A stretch of DNA of 64,000 bases from Rhizobium herbae (GTDB taxonomy: Bacteria > Pseudomonadota > Alphaproteobacteria > Rhizobiales > Rhizobiaceae): assembly GCF_019511375.1 (NCBI RefSeq), contig NZ_JAEUAO010000002.1:248001-312000 (forward strand). The letters are read 5' to 3'. The translations under genes were made by a program, and so were the position numbers. Shown piece by piece: positions 47,204 to 54,770 of the stretch. Position 1 is the first letter of the stretch. The number at the start of each line of letters is the position of its first letter. The notes below the pieces were generated by a model. That model was not told where the DNA came from and did no database searches. It was given only the letters and a program-made list of their open reading frames with translations.

Positions 47204-47740
47204 CTAGTCCACCCGCAACGGATATTGCTGGCGCGGCGGGATCAGGTGATGCAGCACGGCGATGGTGACGAGCAGCACGCTTCCCAGCGAAACCACTTCG
47301 AAGAGCACCGGCGGGTCGAAATGCGAGGCGATCGCGACAATCGGCACGGCGCCGGCCGGCGGATGCGTGACGCGCAGCACCAGCATCAGGCCGATCGTGA
47401 CGCCGACGGCAATCGCGCCCGCAAGCCAGAGGCCGGGAAAGAAAAAGCTCGCAACGCTGCCGGTCGCCGCGGCCAGCAGATAGCCGCCGATGACGTTTGC
47501 CGGCTGGGACAGCGGGCTCTTCGGCTGGCCGAACAGAAGCACGGCGCTGGCCCCGAAGGGGGCAATCAAGAGCGGCAGTCCGGTATAGACCGACAAAAGG
47601 CCGACCGCGACCATGGCGGTGATTGCACCGGCCGCGGATTTGGCGTGGTGATGGGCGTGGCCGCGAGGCTCGTGCCGGCGGACGAAGTGCTTGATGTGAT
47701 GGCGCATGCGAGGGGGACCGAATGATGACGGCGCGACCAT
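47204..47740 (-). CDS. HPP-family membrane protein
   Basis: 178 residues with about four predicted membrane helices. The family's His-Pro-Pro motif is in RVTHPPAGAVPIVAIA near 123; the His-rich N-terminus (RHEPRGHAHHHAK) is a notable extra. HPP proteins have been linked to nitrite transport in chloroplasts and cyanobacteria, but bacterial roles vary. Divergent from the imelysin cluster, with about 240 bp between starts. Confidence 0.85.
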   Translation of the reverse strand: MVAPSSFGPPRMRHHIKHFVRRHEPRGHAHHHAKSAAGAITAMVAVGLLSVYTGLPLLIAPFGASAVLLFGQPKSPLSQPANVIGGYLLAAATGSVASFFFPGLWLAGAIAVGVTIGLMLVLRVTHPPAGAVPIVAIASHFDPPVLFEVVSLGSVLLVTIAVLHHLIPPRQQYPLRVD

Positions 47741-47817
47741 ATAGATGAAAAATTCATCAGTAAATGCCTAAATATTGCGCTTTCGGGCGGCGCGATGCGG
47801 CCGGATTGCGGCGGCGG

Positions 47818-47834
47818 ATTGAAACCGTTCTAAA
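47818..47834 (+). promoter_or_regulatory. Candidate Irr iron-control element (ICE box) upstream of the imelysin cluster
   Basis: ATTGAAACCGTTCTAAA fits the Irr palindrome TTTRGAAYNRTTCYAAA at 15 of 17 positions. It sits ten bases ahead of a TTGACA -35-like hexamer, a natural place for iron-responsive control of an imelysin gene. Confidence 0.45.
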
Positions 47835-47843
47835 CTATACAAT

Positions 47844-47875
47844 TTGACACAAGTTTACTTTTGGTCCATGTAAAC
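47844..47875 (+). promoter_or_regulatory. Candidate promoter with overlapping inverted repeat
   Basis: TTGACA (47844-47849) with a 17-bp spacer to a weak CATGTA -10. GTTTAC (47853) and GTAAAC (47870) form an inverted repeat across the spacer and -10, as a repressor operator would. Confidence 0.4.
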
Positions 47876-47982
47876 CGGGTTGAACAGCCACGTCCCTATC
47901 TCGCTTGCGCGCCGATTGCGCGACCCGAGGCAGCGGGCGGCGGGGAACTCCGAATTCATTCGGAAAAATGCCAGGAGAGATC

Positions 47983-49263
47983 ATGACCACATCATTCCTT
48001 CGCGGCGCCGCGCTGGCGCTCGCAACTGCAACGTCGATGCTTGCACTGCAGCCGGCGCTGGCTGCGACCGACGCCGCCGCCGTCGTCAAGCACTATGCCG
48101 AGGTGGCGCACGCCAAATATTCCGATGCGCTCTCGACCGCCGAGGCGCTCGACAAGGCGGTCGACGCGCTGATCGCGACGCCAAGCGAGGCGACGCTGAA
48201 GGCGGCCCGCGAGGCCTGGCTTGCTGCCCGCAATCCCTATCAGGAAACCGAAGTCTATCGTTTCGGCAACCCGATCGTCGATGAGTGGGAAGGCAAGGTC
48301 AATGCCTGGCCGCTCGACGAAGGCCTGATTGACTATGTCGATCCGAGCTACGGCACGGAAAGCGACGAGAATGCGCTGTTCACCGCCAACGTCATCGCCA
48401 ACAAATCGATCAAGATCGACGGCAAGGACGTGGATGCGACCAACATCACGCCGGAATTGCTCTCCGGCACGTTGCAGGAGGCAGGCGGCATCGAGGCGAA
48501 TGTCGCGGCCGGCTACCATGCGATCGAATTCCTGCTCTGGGGCCAGGACCTGAACGGCACGGGCAAGGGCGCGGGCAACCGGGCCTACACCGACTATGAC
48601 ACGAAGGCCTGCACCAACGGCAATTGCGACCGCCGCGCCGCCTATCTGAAGGCAGCCAGCGACCTGCTCGTGTCCGACCTCAGGGAGATGGTCGCCAACT
48701 GGGCGCCGGATGGCGCTGCCACCAAGAATGTCGAAGGTGACGCCAAGGCCGGCCTCGCCGCGATTCTCACCGGCATGGGCTCGCTCTCCTACGGCGAACT
48801 GGCGGGCGAGCGAATGAAGCTCGGTCTTTTGCTGCACGATCCGGAAGAGGAGCACGACTGCTTCTCCGACAACACCTACAACTCGCATCTGCACGACGCG
48901 ATCGGCATCCAGTCGGCCTATCTCGGCGAATACACCAGGGTCGACGGCACGAAGCTGACCGGTCCGTCGCTTTCCGAACTCGTCTCCGCCAAGGATCCGG
49001 CGCTCGACAAGGAAATGAAGGAGCAACTGGCAGCGACCGTCACCGCAATGGAAGCCATGGCCAAGCGCGGCCAGACGGTCGAGGCCTATGACCAGATGAT
49101 CGCCGAAGGCAACGCCGAGGGCAACGCCGTCGTGCAGGCGGCCATCGATGGTCTGGTTGCGCAGGCAAAGACGGTCGAGCGCGTCATTGCGTCGCTGGAT
49201 CTCGGCACGATCGAGCTTGAAGGTTCCGACAGCCTGGATAATCCTAACGCTGTCTTCCAGTAA
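47983..49263 (+). CDS. Imelysin-family periplasmic protein (IrpA-like)
   Basis: 426 residues. Signal peptide about 1-28 (ending PALAA) and then an all-helical imelysin/peptidase M75 fold. The characteristic GxHxxE motif is intact: Gly177, His179, Glu182 in GYHAIEFLLWG. Proteins of this group are iron-regulated and believed to bind iron or pass it on; peptidase activity is doubtful. CAGGAGAG precedes the ATG. First of a cluster with a di-heme protein, a second imelysin and a DUF1513 protein. A terminator lies just downstream. Confidence 0.92.
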   Translation: MTTSFLRGAALALATATSMLALQPALAATDAAAVVKHYAEVAHAKYSDALSTAEALDKAVDALIATPSEATLKAAREAWLAARNPYQETEVYRFGNPIVDEWEGKVNAWPLDEGLIDYVDPSYGTESDENALFTANVIANKSIKIDGKDVDATNITPELLSGTLQEAGGIEANVAAGYHAIEFLLWGQDLNGTGKGAGNRAYTDYDTKACTNGNCDRRAAYLKAASDLLVSDLREMVANWAPDGAATKNVEGDAKAGLAAILTGMGSLSYGELAGERMKLGLLLHDPEEEHDCFSDNTYNSHLHDAIGIQSAYLGEYTRVDGTKLTGPSLSELVSAKDPALDKEMKEQLAATVTAMEAMAKRGQTVEAYDQMIAEGNAEGNAVVQAAIDGLVAQAKTVERVIASLDLGTIELEGSDSLDNPNAVFQ

Positions 49264-49270
49264 GCAAAGG

Positions 49271-49303
49271 CGGGCCGCCGCTTATGTCGCGGCCCGGTTT
49301 TTC
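49271..49303 (+). terminator. Intrinsic terminator after the first imelysin gene
   Basis: CGGGCCGC pairs with GCGGCCCG (8 bp, perfect) around a 10-nt loop, followed by GTTTTTCTG. It lies four bases before the ATG of the next gene and should reduce read-through into the di-heme gene. Confidence 0.7.
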
Positions 49304-49306
49304 TGA

Positions 49307-51070
49307 ATGCCTGTTTGGCTCGTCCGAGGTGTGCTCTTTCCGTCTGCCGCTGCGCTTTTGCTGACAGCGGGCGGTTTTTCCGTTTTTGGGGGGGAGGGGA
49401 TTGCGTCTGGGGCGGCATACCCCCCTCTGTCACTGCGTGACATCTCCCCCTCAAGGGGGGAGATTGGCTCCGAGCCAACTGCTATTTCTACTGGAAAGGC
49501 AACCGGAATTTCCAGGTGGGAGAGTGGGCGAGAGGTTGCCACATCGATCTCCCCCCTTGAGGGGGAGATGCCCGGCAGGGCAGAGGGGGGTAAAGCCGCG
49601 GCAACGAAAAGCGCCGACCATTTCTCCGCCCAGGCACGCGACGACCTTTCCGAGGCTGACAAAGCACGTGTCGAGGCCGTAACCCGCCCCACGACCGATT
49701 TCGCCAAGGCCGAGAAATTTGAGGCCATGTCGGGTGGTGCGGGCACCTCCATCGCCTCGGTCAATCAAGACAGCTTCTCGCAGTTTTCGGCCAACATCAC
49801 CTTTGCCGAGGAAGGGACGTTCAAGCTCGGCAATGCGCTGTTTCGCAAGCTCTGGGTCTCGTCACCCTCCTCGACGCAGGCCTCGGACGGCCTTGGGCCG
49901 CTCTACAATGCCCGTGCCTGCCAGACCTGCCACCTGAAGGACGGGCGCGGTCACCCGCCGGAAGGGTCGACGGACACGACCTCGATGTTCCTGCGGCTTG
50001 CCCGCGGGCCGAAGAGCGACGCGGAACGGGCGGCGCTCGCTGCCCATGACGTATTGAATTTCCCGGATCCGGTCTATGGCGCCCAGTTGCAGGATAGCGC
50101 CGTGCCCGGTCTTTCCGCCGAAGGCCGCATGAAGGTCGCCTATACCGAAGCTCCGGTCACGCTCTTTGGCGGCGAAACGGTTTTCCTGCGAAAGCCGCGC
50201 TATTCGATCGACAAGCCCGCTTATGGTGCGCTTGATGAAACGACCACGCTTTCGCCGCGCGTGACCCAGGCGATGAGCGGGCTTGGGCTGGTCGAGGCGA
50301 TCCATCCCGCCGACATCCTCATCAATTCGGATCGCGACGACAGGAACGGCGACGGCATAAGCGGCAAACCGGCGCTGGTGCGTGATCCCGTCTCCGGCAA
50401 ACTGACCCTCGGCCGCTTCGGCTGGAAGGCGCAGAGCGCCACCGTGCGTCAGCAGAGCGCGGATGCGCTTGCGGGGGACATTGGCATCTCATCGCCGGAC
50501 GCCAGACGCAGCCATGGAGATTGCACCCCGGCGCAGACCGCGTGCCTGGCGATGGCCGACGGCGTGCAACCGAGGCTGGGCGATACCGAAGCGCCGGATC
50601 CGATCCTCGACCTCATCACCTTCTACGCGGAAAACCTGGCGGTTCCGGCGCGGCGCAAGGCGAGTTTCAAGGAAACGCTGGCGGGCAAGAAAGTCTTCTA
50701 TGAGACCGGCTGCATCTCCTGCCACGTCCCCAAATTTGTCACCCGCCGCGACGCTGCCAACAAGGCGCATTCCTTCCAGTTGATCTGGCCCTATTCCGAT
50801 TTCCTGCTGCATGACATGGGCGATGGGCTCGCCGACGGCCAGCAAGTGGGCGACGCGTCGGGTGGCGAATGGCGCACGCCGCCGCTCTGGGGTATCGGAT
50901 TGACCAGGACGGTGAGCGGCCACACGTTTTTCCTGCACGACGGGCGGGCCCGCAATCTGACCGAAGCGATCCTCTGGCACGGCGGCGAAGCGGCAGAAGC
51001 ACGCGATCGGTTTGCGGCGCTGGAAAAAGCCGATAGACAAGCCCTGATGACATTCCTGGAGTCTCTGTGA
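49307..51070 (+). CDS. DUF1111 di-heme c-type oxidoreductase ('thiol oxidoreductase')
   Basis: 587 residues. A signal-peptide-like start (LFPSAAALLLTAGG) is followed by residues about 38-96 encoded by a palindromic repeat element, and then by normal family sequence from about 105 (DDLSEADKARVEAVTRPTTDF). Two heme motifs are present: C205-QT-C208-H209 and C469-IS-C472-H473. It is a periplasmic di-heme cytochrome of unknown partner, regularly linked to imelysins. No ribosome site precedes the ATG, and a GTG 24 nt downstream is an alternative. The following imelysin overlaps its stop by one base. Confidence 0.88.
   Translation: MPVWLVRGVLFPSAAALLLTAGGFSVFGGEGIASGAAYPPLSLRDISPSRGEIGSEPTAISTGKATGISRWESGREVATSISPLEGEMPGRAEGGKAAATKSADHFSAQARDDLSEADKARVEAVTRPTTDFAKAEKFEAMSGGAGTSIASVNQDSFSQFSANITFAEEGTFKLGNALFRKLWVSSPSSTQASDGLGPLYNARACQTCHLKDGRGHPPEGSTDTTSMFLRLARGPKSDAERAALAAHDVLNFPDPVYGAQLQDSAVPGLSAEGRMKVAYTEAPVTLFGGETVFLRKPRYSIDKPAYGALDETTTLSPRVTQAMSGLGLVEAIHPADILINSDRDDRNGDGISGKPALVRDPVSGKLTLGRFGWKAQSATVRQQSADALAGDIGISSPDARRSHGDCTPAQTACLAMADGVQPRLGDTEAPDPILDLITFYAENLAVPARRKASFKETLAGKKVFYETGCISCHVPKFVTRRDAANKAHSFQLIWPYSDFLLHDMGDGLADGQQVGDASGGEWRTPPLWGIGLTRTVSGHTFFLHDGRARNLTEAILWHGGEAAEARDRFAALEKADRQALMTFLESL
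49418..49592. repeat. Composite palindromic element, type B, inserted in frame within the di-heme gene
   Basis: Left half (49418-49465) CCCCCCTCTGTCAC with GTCAC/GTGAC and CTCCCCC/GGGGGGAG stems; right half (49546-49592) CTCCCCCC-TTGA-GGGGGAGATGCCC ending AGAGGGGGG. Same layout as 31305-31449. The host reading frame passes through both halves without a stop, giving peptide motifs LRDISPSRGEI and SISPLEGEMPGRAEGG. Confidence 0.85.
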
Positions 51071-52200
51071 TGCGCCACCGGCTTCCCCTGCTTCTCGGCC
51101 TCGGCCTTGCCATCCTGTCGCTGCCCGCCATGGCCGAGGATGTCGAGGGGATCAGGCCGCCGCGCGCCGGGCTCAAGCTTGAGGCGGTGCCGCGCGTCAT
51201 GCAGAAGGCCGTCGACGATTTCATCCGCCCCGGTTACCTCGACCTGATGGAGGGCACGCAATCGCTTGCCGAAGCGGCCCATGTGCTGTGCGACAAGCCT
51301 TCCGAGGAGACCTTCGGCGACGTGCAGATGACCTTCGACGAGGTCGTCCAGCAATGGTCGACGATCGAGATCGTCCGCGTCGGGCCGGTCATCGAGGGCA
51401 ACCGTTTCGAGCGCTTCCTGTTTTTCCCGGATCGCAAGAGCACCGGCCTGAAACAGGTCCAGCGCATCCTGGCGACAAGCGACGAGACCGCGACAAAGGC
51501 GGAGACGCTGAAGGGCAAGAGCGTTGCCGCGCAGGGTCTCGGCGCGCTGGAATATGTGCTTTACGGAACCGGCGCGGAGGTCCTGTCGTCGCAGAAGAAC
51601 GGGTTCCGGTGCCGCTACGGTGCGGCGATCGCCGACAACCTGAAGTCCATTGCCGCCGAACTTCATGCCGAATGGGAGAAGCCGGATGGCATCCAGTCCG
51701 CCTGGAAGACGCCCGGTCCCGACAATCCGCTCTATCGCGACGGCAAGGAAGCGGCGACTGAACTGCTCGGCATCCTCGTCCATGGCGTCGAAAGCATCCG
51801 GGACCAGCGCTTGCGGCCGTTCTATGCCGCCATCGTCAAGGGCGAGCCGGACAAGGGGCATCCGAAGCTGGCGATCTACTGGCGCTCGGGCAATACCATG
51901 CCGGCGCTCTCGGCCAATTTCACGGCGGTCCAGACGCTGTTCAACGAGGCCGACCTGGGGGGCCTGCTGCCCGACGGCAGGCGCTCGATGGTGCGCGCCA
52001 TCAACCATGTCCTGCAGGCTATCGTCGACGATGCCGATCAGATCGATCTGCCGATCGACGAGGCCATCGAAGACGAGGAGCAGCGCGTCAGGCTGAACCG
52101 CATCCTGCAGAACACAAATGACGTTCTGCAGCGCCTCAATCTGGATTTCGGCGGCGCCATCGGGCTTGGTGCCGGCTTCTCTTTCGCCGATGGCGACTGA
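51070..52200 (+). CDS. Second imelysin-family periplasmic protein, GxHxxE motif altered
   Basis: 376 residues. Signal peptide about 1-21 (ending LPAMA), then an imelysin-like helical fold (VDDFIRPGYLDLMEGTQSLAEAAHVLC). Where GxHxxE is expected the sequence is G156-L-G158-A-L-E161: the histidine is replaced by glycine, so metal binding must differ from the first imelysin. The ATG overlaps the TGA of the di-heme gene (TGATG), indicating translational coupling. Probably forms a complex or relay with the di-heme protein. Confidence 0.88.
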   Translation: MRHRLPLLLGLGLAILSLPAMAEDVEGIRPPRAGLKLEAVPRVMQKAVDDFIRPGYLDLMEGTQSLAEAAHVLCDKPSEETFGDVQMTFDEVVQQWSTIEIVRVGPVIEGNRFERFLFFPDRKSTGLKQVQRILATSDETATKAETLKGKSVAAQGLGALEYVLYGTGAEVLSSQKNGFRCRYGAAIADNLKSIAAELHAEWEKPDGIQSAWKTPGPDNPLYRDGKEAATELLGILVHGVESIRDQRLRPFYAAIVKGEPDKGHPKLAIYWRSGNTMPALSANFTAVQTLFNEADLGGLLPDGRRSMVRAINHVLQAIVDDADQIDLPIDEAIEDEEQRVRLNRILQNTNDVLQRLNLDFGGAIGLGAGFSFADGD

Positions 52201-52242
52201 GCCTCGAGCCCTCGCTTCGATCGCCCGCCAAGTCTTTGAAAG

Positions 52243-52301
52243 CGGTTGACAAAAGCCGTCCAGAGGCGCAAAGCGTCAACCGTGTTCCACTGCGAACACG
52301 G
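52243..52301 (+). promoter_or_regulatory. Promoter and overlapping inverted repeats ahead of the corA leader
   Basis: TTGACA (52246-52251) lies in CGGTTGAC, which pairs with GTCAACCG at 52275-52282. That arm overlaps a second stem, CCGTGTTC (52280-52287) with GAACACGG (52294-52301). The two stems share three bases, so they exclude each other at the base. -10 is weak. Confidence 0.45.
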
Positions 52302-52322
52302 CCATACAAGGATCAACTGATC

Positions 52323-52376
52323 ATGAACCCCGACAGTCGAAGTACCGCTTCGATCTTGCCGACCGTCAGGCCCTGA
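52323..52376 (+). CDS. Possible 17-residue corA leader peptide
   Basis: ATG with AAGGA ten bases upstream, encoding MNPDSRSTASILPTVRP and then TGA. The stop codon is inside a stable hairpin, as in attenuation leaders. It opens M-x-P-D, like the MgtL leader of enteric magnesium transporters, which senses magnesium and proline. Whether it is translated is unknown; very short ORFs occur by chance, but the ribosome site, position and hairpin together make it worth recording. Confidence 0.4.
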   Translation: MNPDSRSTASILPTVRP

Positions 52377-52399
52377 AAGCAGGGGGCCGCTGGCGGTCG
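52360..52399 (+). promoter_or_regulatory. Nested hairpin around the leader stop codon, upstream of corA
   Basis: Outer stem CGACCG (52361-52366) with CGGTCG (52394-52399); inner stem GGCCCTG (52369-52375) with CAGGGGGCC (52380-52388) and AAAG loop. A ribosome stopping at the leader TGA would cover the inner stem. No U-run follows, so it would act on translation or Rho access rather than as an intrinsic terminator. Confidence 0.45.
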
Positions 52400-52426
52400 A
52401 CAGACTTGCCAGAATGGAACCCCGAT

Positions 52427-53413
52427 ATGCTGCGCAGCTACAAAAGCCAGAACAATCACTTTGCCCTGCTCGACGCCACGGAACTGGCTGAAACCACGCC
52501 GGTCGTGTGGTTTGATCTGTTTAATCCCACCCAGACCGAGACCCGCATCGTCGAACAGCATCTCGGCATCGAAATCCCGACGCGGGACGAAATGCAGGAG
52601 ATCGAGCTTTCCGACCGCCTGTATCAGGAGGACGGCGCCGAGTTCATGACCATGACTGCGGCGACCGAGCTCGACGGCGACAATCCGGTCAAGGTGCCGG
52701 TCACCTTCATCCTGAAGGGAGCGACACTGGTGACCGTTCGCCATGCCGATCCGAAGCCGTTCCATCTTTATGCCGCGCGCATGCAGCGGCCGAACGGGGT
52801 CGCCTGCGAAAGCGGGGAACTGGCCATGCTGGGGCTCCTGGAAGCCATGATCGACCGTACGGCCGATGCGCTGGAGCGTATCGGCAACGAAGTCGACGGC
52901 ATCTCGCGGGAAGTGTTCCGCAAGAACACATCCAGCGTCACGAAGAAGACCCGCGACCTCCAGTCGCTAATCGAGCAGATCGGCCAGAAAGGCGATTTCC
53001 TGAGCGTCATCCGCGAAAGCCTCGTCAGTGTCGGCCGGCTCGTCGCCTATCACACGGCGCTCGACGGGATCGGCGTCCGCAGGGCAATCAAGGAAAGCCG
53101 CCAGCGCGTCAAACTGATCCAGCGCGATGCCGCCTCGCTTGGCGACCATGCGCTGTTTCTGTCGAACAAGATCAACTTCCTGCTCGATGCGACGCTCGGG
53201 CTGATCAATCTTGAGCAGAACCAGATCATCAAGATCTTCTCGGTCGCCGCCGTCGTCTTCCTACCGCCGACGCTGGTCGCCTCGATCTACGGCATGAATT
53301 TCGACGTCATGCCGGAGCTGAAACTCGGGTTCGGCTATCCGATGGCGCTGTTCATGATGGTACTGTCGGCCTATCTGCCCTTCCTCTATTTCAAGCGGCG
53401 GGGCTGGCTTTGA
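52427..53413 (+). CDS. corA: CorA-family magnesium/divalent-cation transporter
   Basis: 328 residues. A large cytoplasmic N-terminal domain with a long coiled helix (about 140-270) leads to two C-terminal membrane helices. The pore signature G289-M290-N291 lies in SIYGMNFDV, and the short basic tail FKRRGWL is cytoplasmic, as in CorA. The family forms a homopentameric Mg2+ channel; some members carry Co2+, Ni2+ or Zn2+. The ATG has GGAA seven bases upstream; an in-frame TTG 21 nt upstream is less likely. It sits inside the imelysin/DUF1513 cluster with its own leader and promoter. Confidence 0.93.
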   Translation: MLRSYKSQNNHFALLDATELAETTPVVWFDLFNPTQTETRIVEQHLGIEIPTRDEMQEIELSDRLYQEDGAEFMTMTAATELDGDNPVKVPVTFILKGATLVTVRHADPKPFHLYAARMQRPNGVACESGELAMLGLLEAMIDRTADALERIGNEVDGISREVFRKNTSSVTKKTRDLQSLIEQIGQKGDFLSVIRESLVSVGRLVAYHTALDGIGVRRAIKESRQRVKLIQRDAASLGDHALFLSNKINFLLDATLGLINLEQNQIIKIFSVAAVVFLPPTLVASIYGMNFDVMPELKLGFGYPMALFMMVLSAYLPFLYFKRRGWL

Positions 53414-53458
53414 AAGAGCGGTCTGATAAAAGGCAAGCGTGTCGCGTCTTGACCCACT

Positions 53459-53575
53459 ACGTCATCCTCGGCCCTGTGCCGAGGATCTGCCTTCGCCGGT
53501 TAAACTATTGAGCGTCATTGTTTATTTAAAATTCACTCACGGGCTTAGATGCTTGGGACAAGCCCAGGCATGACG
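53459..53575. repeat. Palindromic intergenic element (GTCATCC type)
   Basis: ACGTCATCCTCGG...CCGAGGATC at the left and GGCATGACGA at the right, with an internal AT-rich part containing a second TTGGGACAAGCCCA symmetry. Related to the element at 7042-7127, but longer and more diverged. It separates corA from the DUF1513 gene. Confidence 0.6.
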
Positions 53576-53655
53576 AAGGAAGGAGGTGGCCGACTTTGTC
53601 ATCAATCTGGCGATCGCGTCTCGCATGCGACAGGTGTTAGGCGGTCGGTAATCCC

Positions 53656-54759
53656 ATGAACCTCATCCAGCGCCAATCCGGGAATTTGATCGGCCGCCGC
53701 ACCTTCCTGAGGATGGCGGGCGCGAGTTGGGCGGCAACGCTTGCGCCAGGCGCCGCCTTCGCGCTGTCACGAACCGAGGCGGTCTATGCCTCCGCCTTCA
53801 TGGCGCCCGATGGCTCCTACGGGATCGCAACTCTGACCGAGGAAGGGGACATCCTCGAGCGGGTGCCGCTGCCGGCGCGCGCCCATGGCATGACCTGCTC
53901 GCCGGTCGGCAACCGTGCCGTCGCCTTTGCCCGCAGGCCAGGCACCTATGCGCTGGTCTTCGCGCCGGACAATAGCCAGGGGCCGATCGTCATCACCTCG
54001 GTCGAGGGCCGGCATTTCTACGGCCACGGTTGCTTTTCCGCCGATGGGCGTTTGCTATACGCGACGGAGAACGATTTTTCCGGCAATCGCGGCATGATCG
54101 GCGTCTATGACGGCACGAACGATTTTGCCCGGATAGGCGAATTTCCCTCCCATGGCATCGGCCCGCACGACATGACGCTGTCGGCGGATGGCCGGATGCT
54201 GGTCGTCGCCAATGGCGGCATCGAAACACATCCGGATTTCGGCCGCACCAAACTCAACCTCGATCACATGGAGCCGTCTTTGGCGCTGGTGGACACGCAA
54301 ACGGGCGCGCTGATCGAGCGTCACGCCATGCCGGACCACCTGCGCCAGCTTTCCACGCGGCATGTGGATATCGATGCCGATGGCAGGATCTGGTTCGCCT
54401 GCCAGTATGAGGGCGCGCGCAACGACCTGCCGCCGCTTGCCGGCTCATTCTCGCGCGGCGAGGATATCCGCTTCCTGGAACTGCCGGAGGAGACGACGGT
54501 GGCGCTGGCCAACTATGTCGGCGCCATCGCGGTGAACCGGCGCGACGGGCTGGTGGGGCTGACCTCGCCGAAGGGCGGCACGGCGGTCACGGTCGACGCG
54601 AAGACGGGCAGGGTTGTCAGGCAGGACAGGCTTGCCGATGCGGCCGGCATCGCCCCCGCCCCGCATGGCTTCGTCGCGTCGTCCTACAGCGGCCAGTTCG
54701 GCGAAGCACACAGCAACGTCGCCTGGGATCAGCACATCGTCAGGCTCGGGAAACTCTGA
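53656..54759 (+). CDS. DUF1513 periplasmic protein, Tat-exported
   Basis: 367 residues. A twin-arginine signal R14-R15-T-F-L-R is followed by a hydrophobic stretch ending about residue 37, so export is folded, possibly with a cofactor. The mature part is a seven-bladed beta-propeller-like repeat (FMAPDGSYGIATLTEEG, LSADGRMLVVANGGIETHPDFG). The function of DUF1513 is unknown, but it is regularly the last gene of imelysin/DUF1111 clusters. Here corA and a repeat separate it from the rest. Confidence 0.88.
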   Translation: MNLIQRQSGNLIGRRTFLRMAGASWAATLAPGAAFALSRTEAVYASAFMAPDGSYGIATLTEEGDILERVPLPARAHGMTCSPVGNRAVAFARRPGTYALVFAPDNSQGPIVITSVEGRHFYGHGCFSADGRLLYATENDFSGNRGMIGVYDGTNDFARIGEFPSHGIGPHDMTLSADGRMLVVANGGIETHPDFGRTKLNLDHMEPSLALVDTQTGALIERHAMPDHLRQLSTRHVDIDADGRIWFACQYEGARNDLPPLAGSFSRGEDIRFLELPEETTVALANYVGAIAVNRRDGLVGLTSPKGGTAVTVDAKTGRVVRQDRLADAAGIAPAPHGFVASSYSGQFGEAHSNVAWDQHIVRLGKL

Positions 54760-54770
54760 AAGCGGCGGGT

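Noticed and set aside
52415-52486. Second short ORF (MEPRYAAQ...) overlapping the corA start
   Set aside because: It overlaps the corA ribosome site and coding start in another frame, and its initiating ATG lacks its own ribosome site; likely chance.
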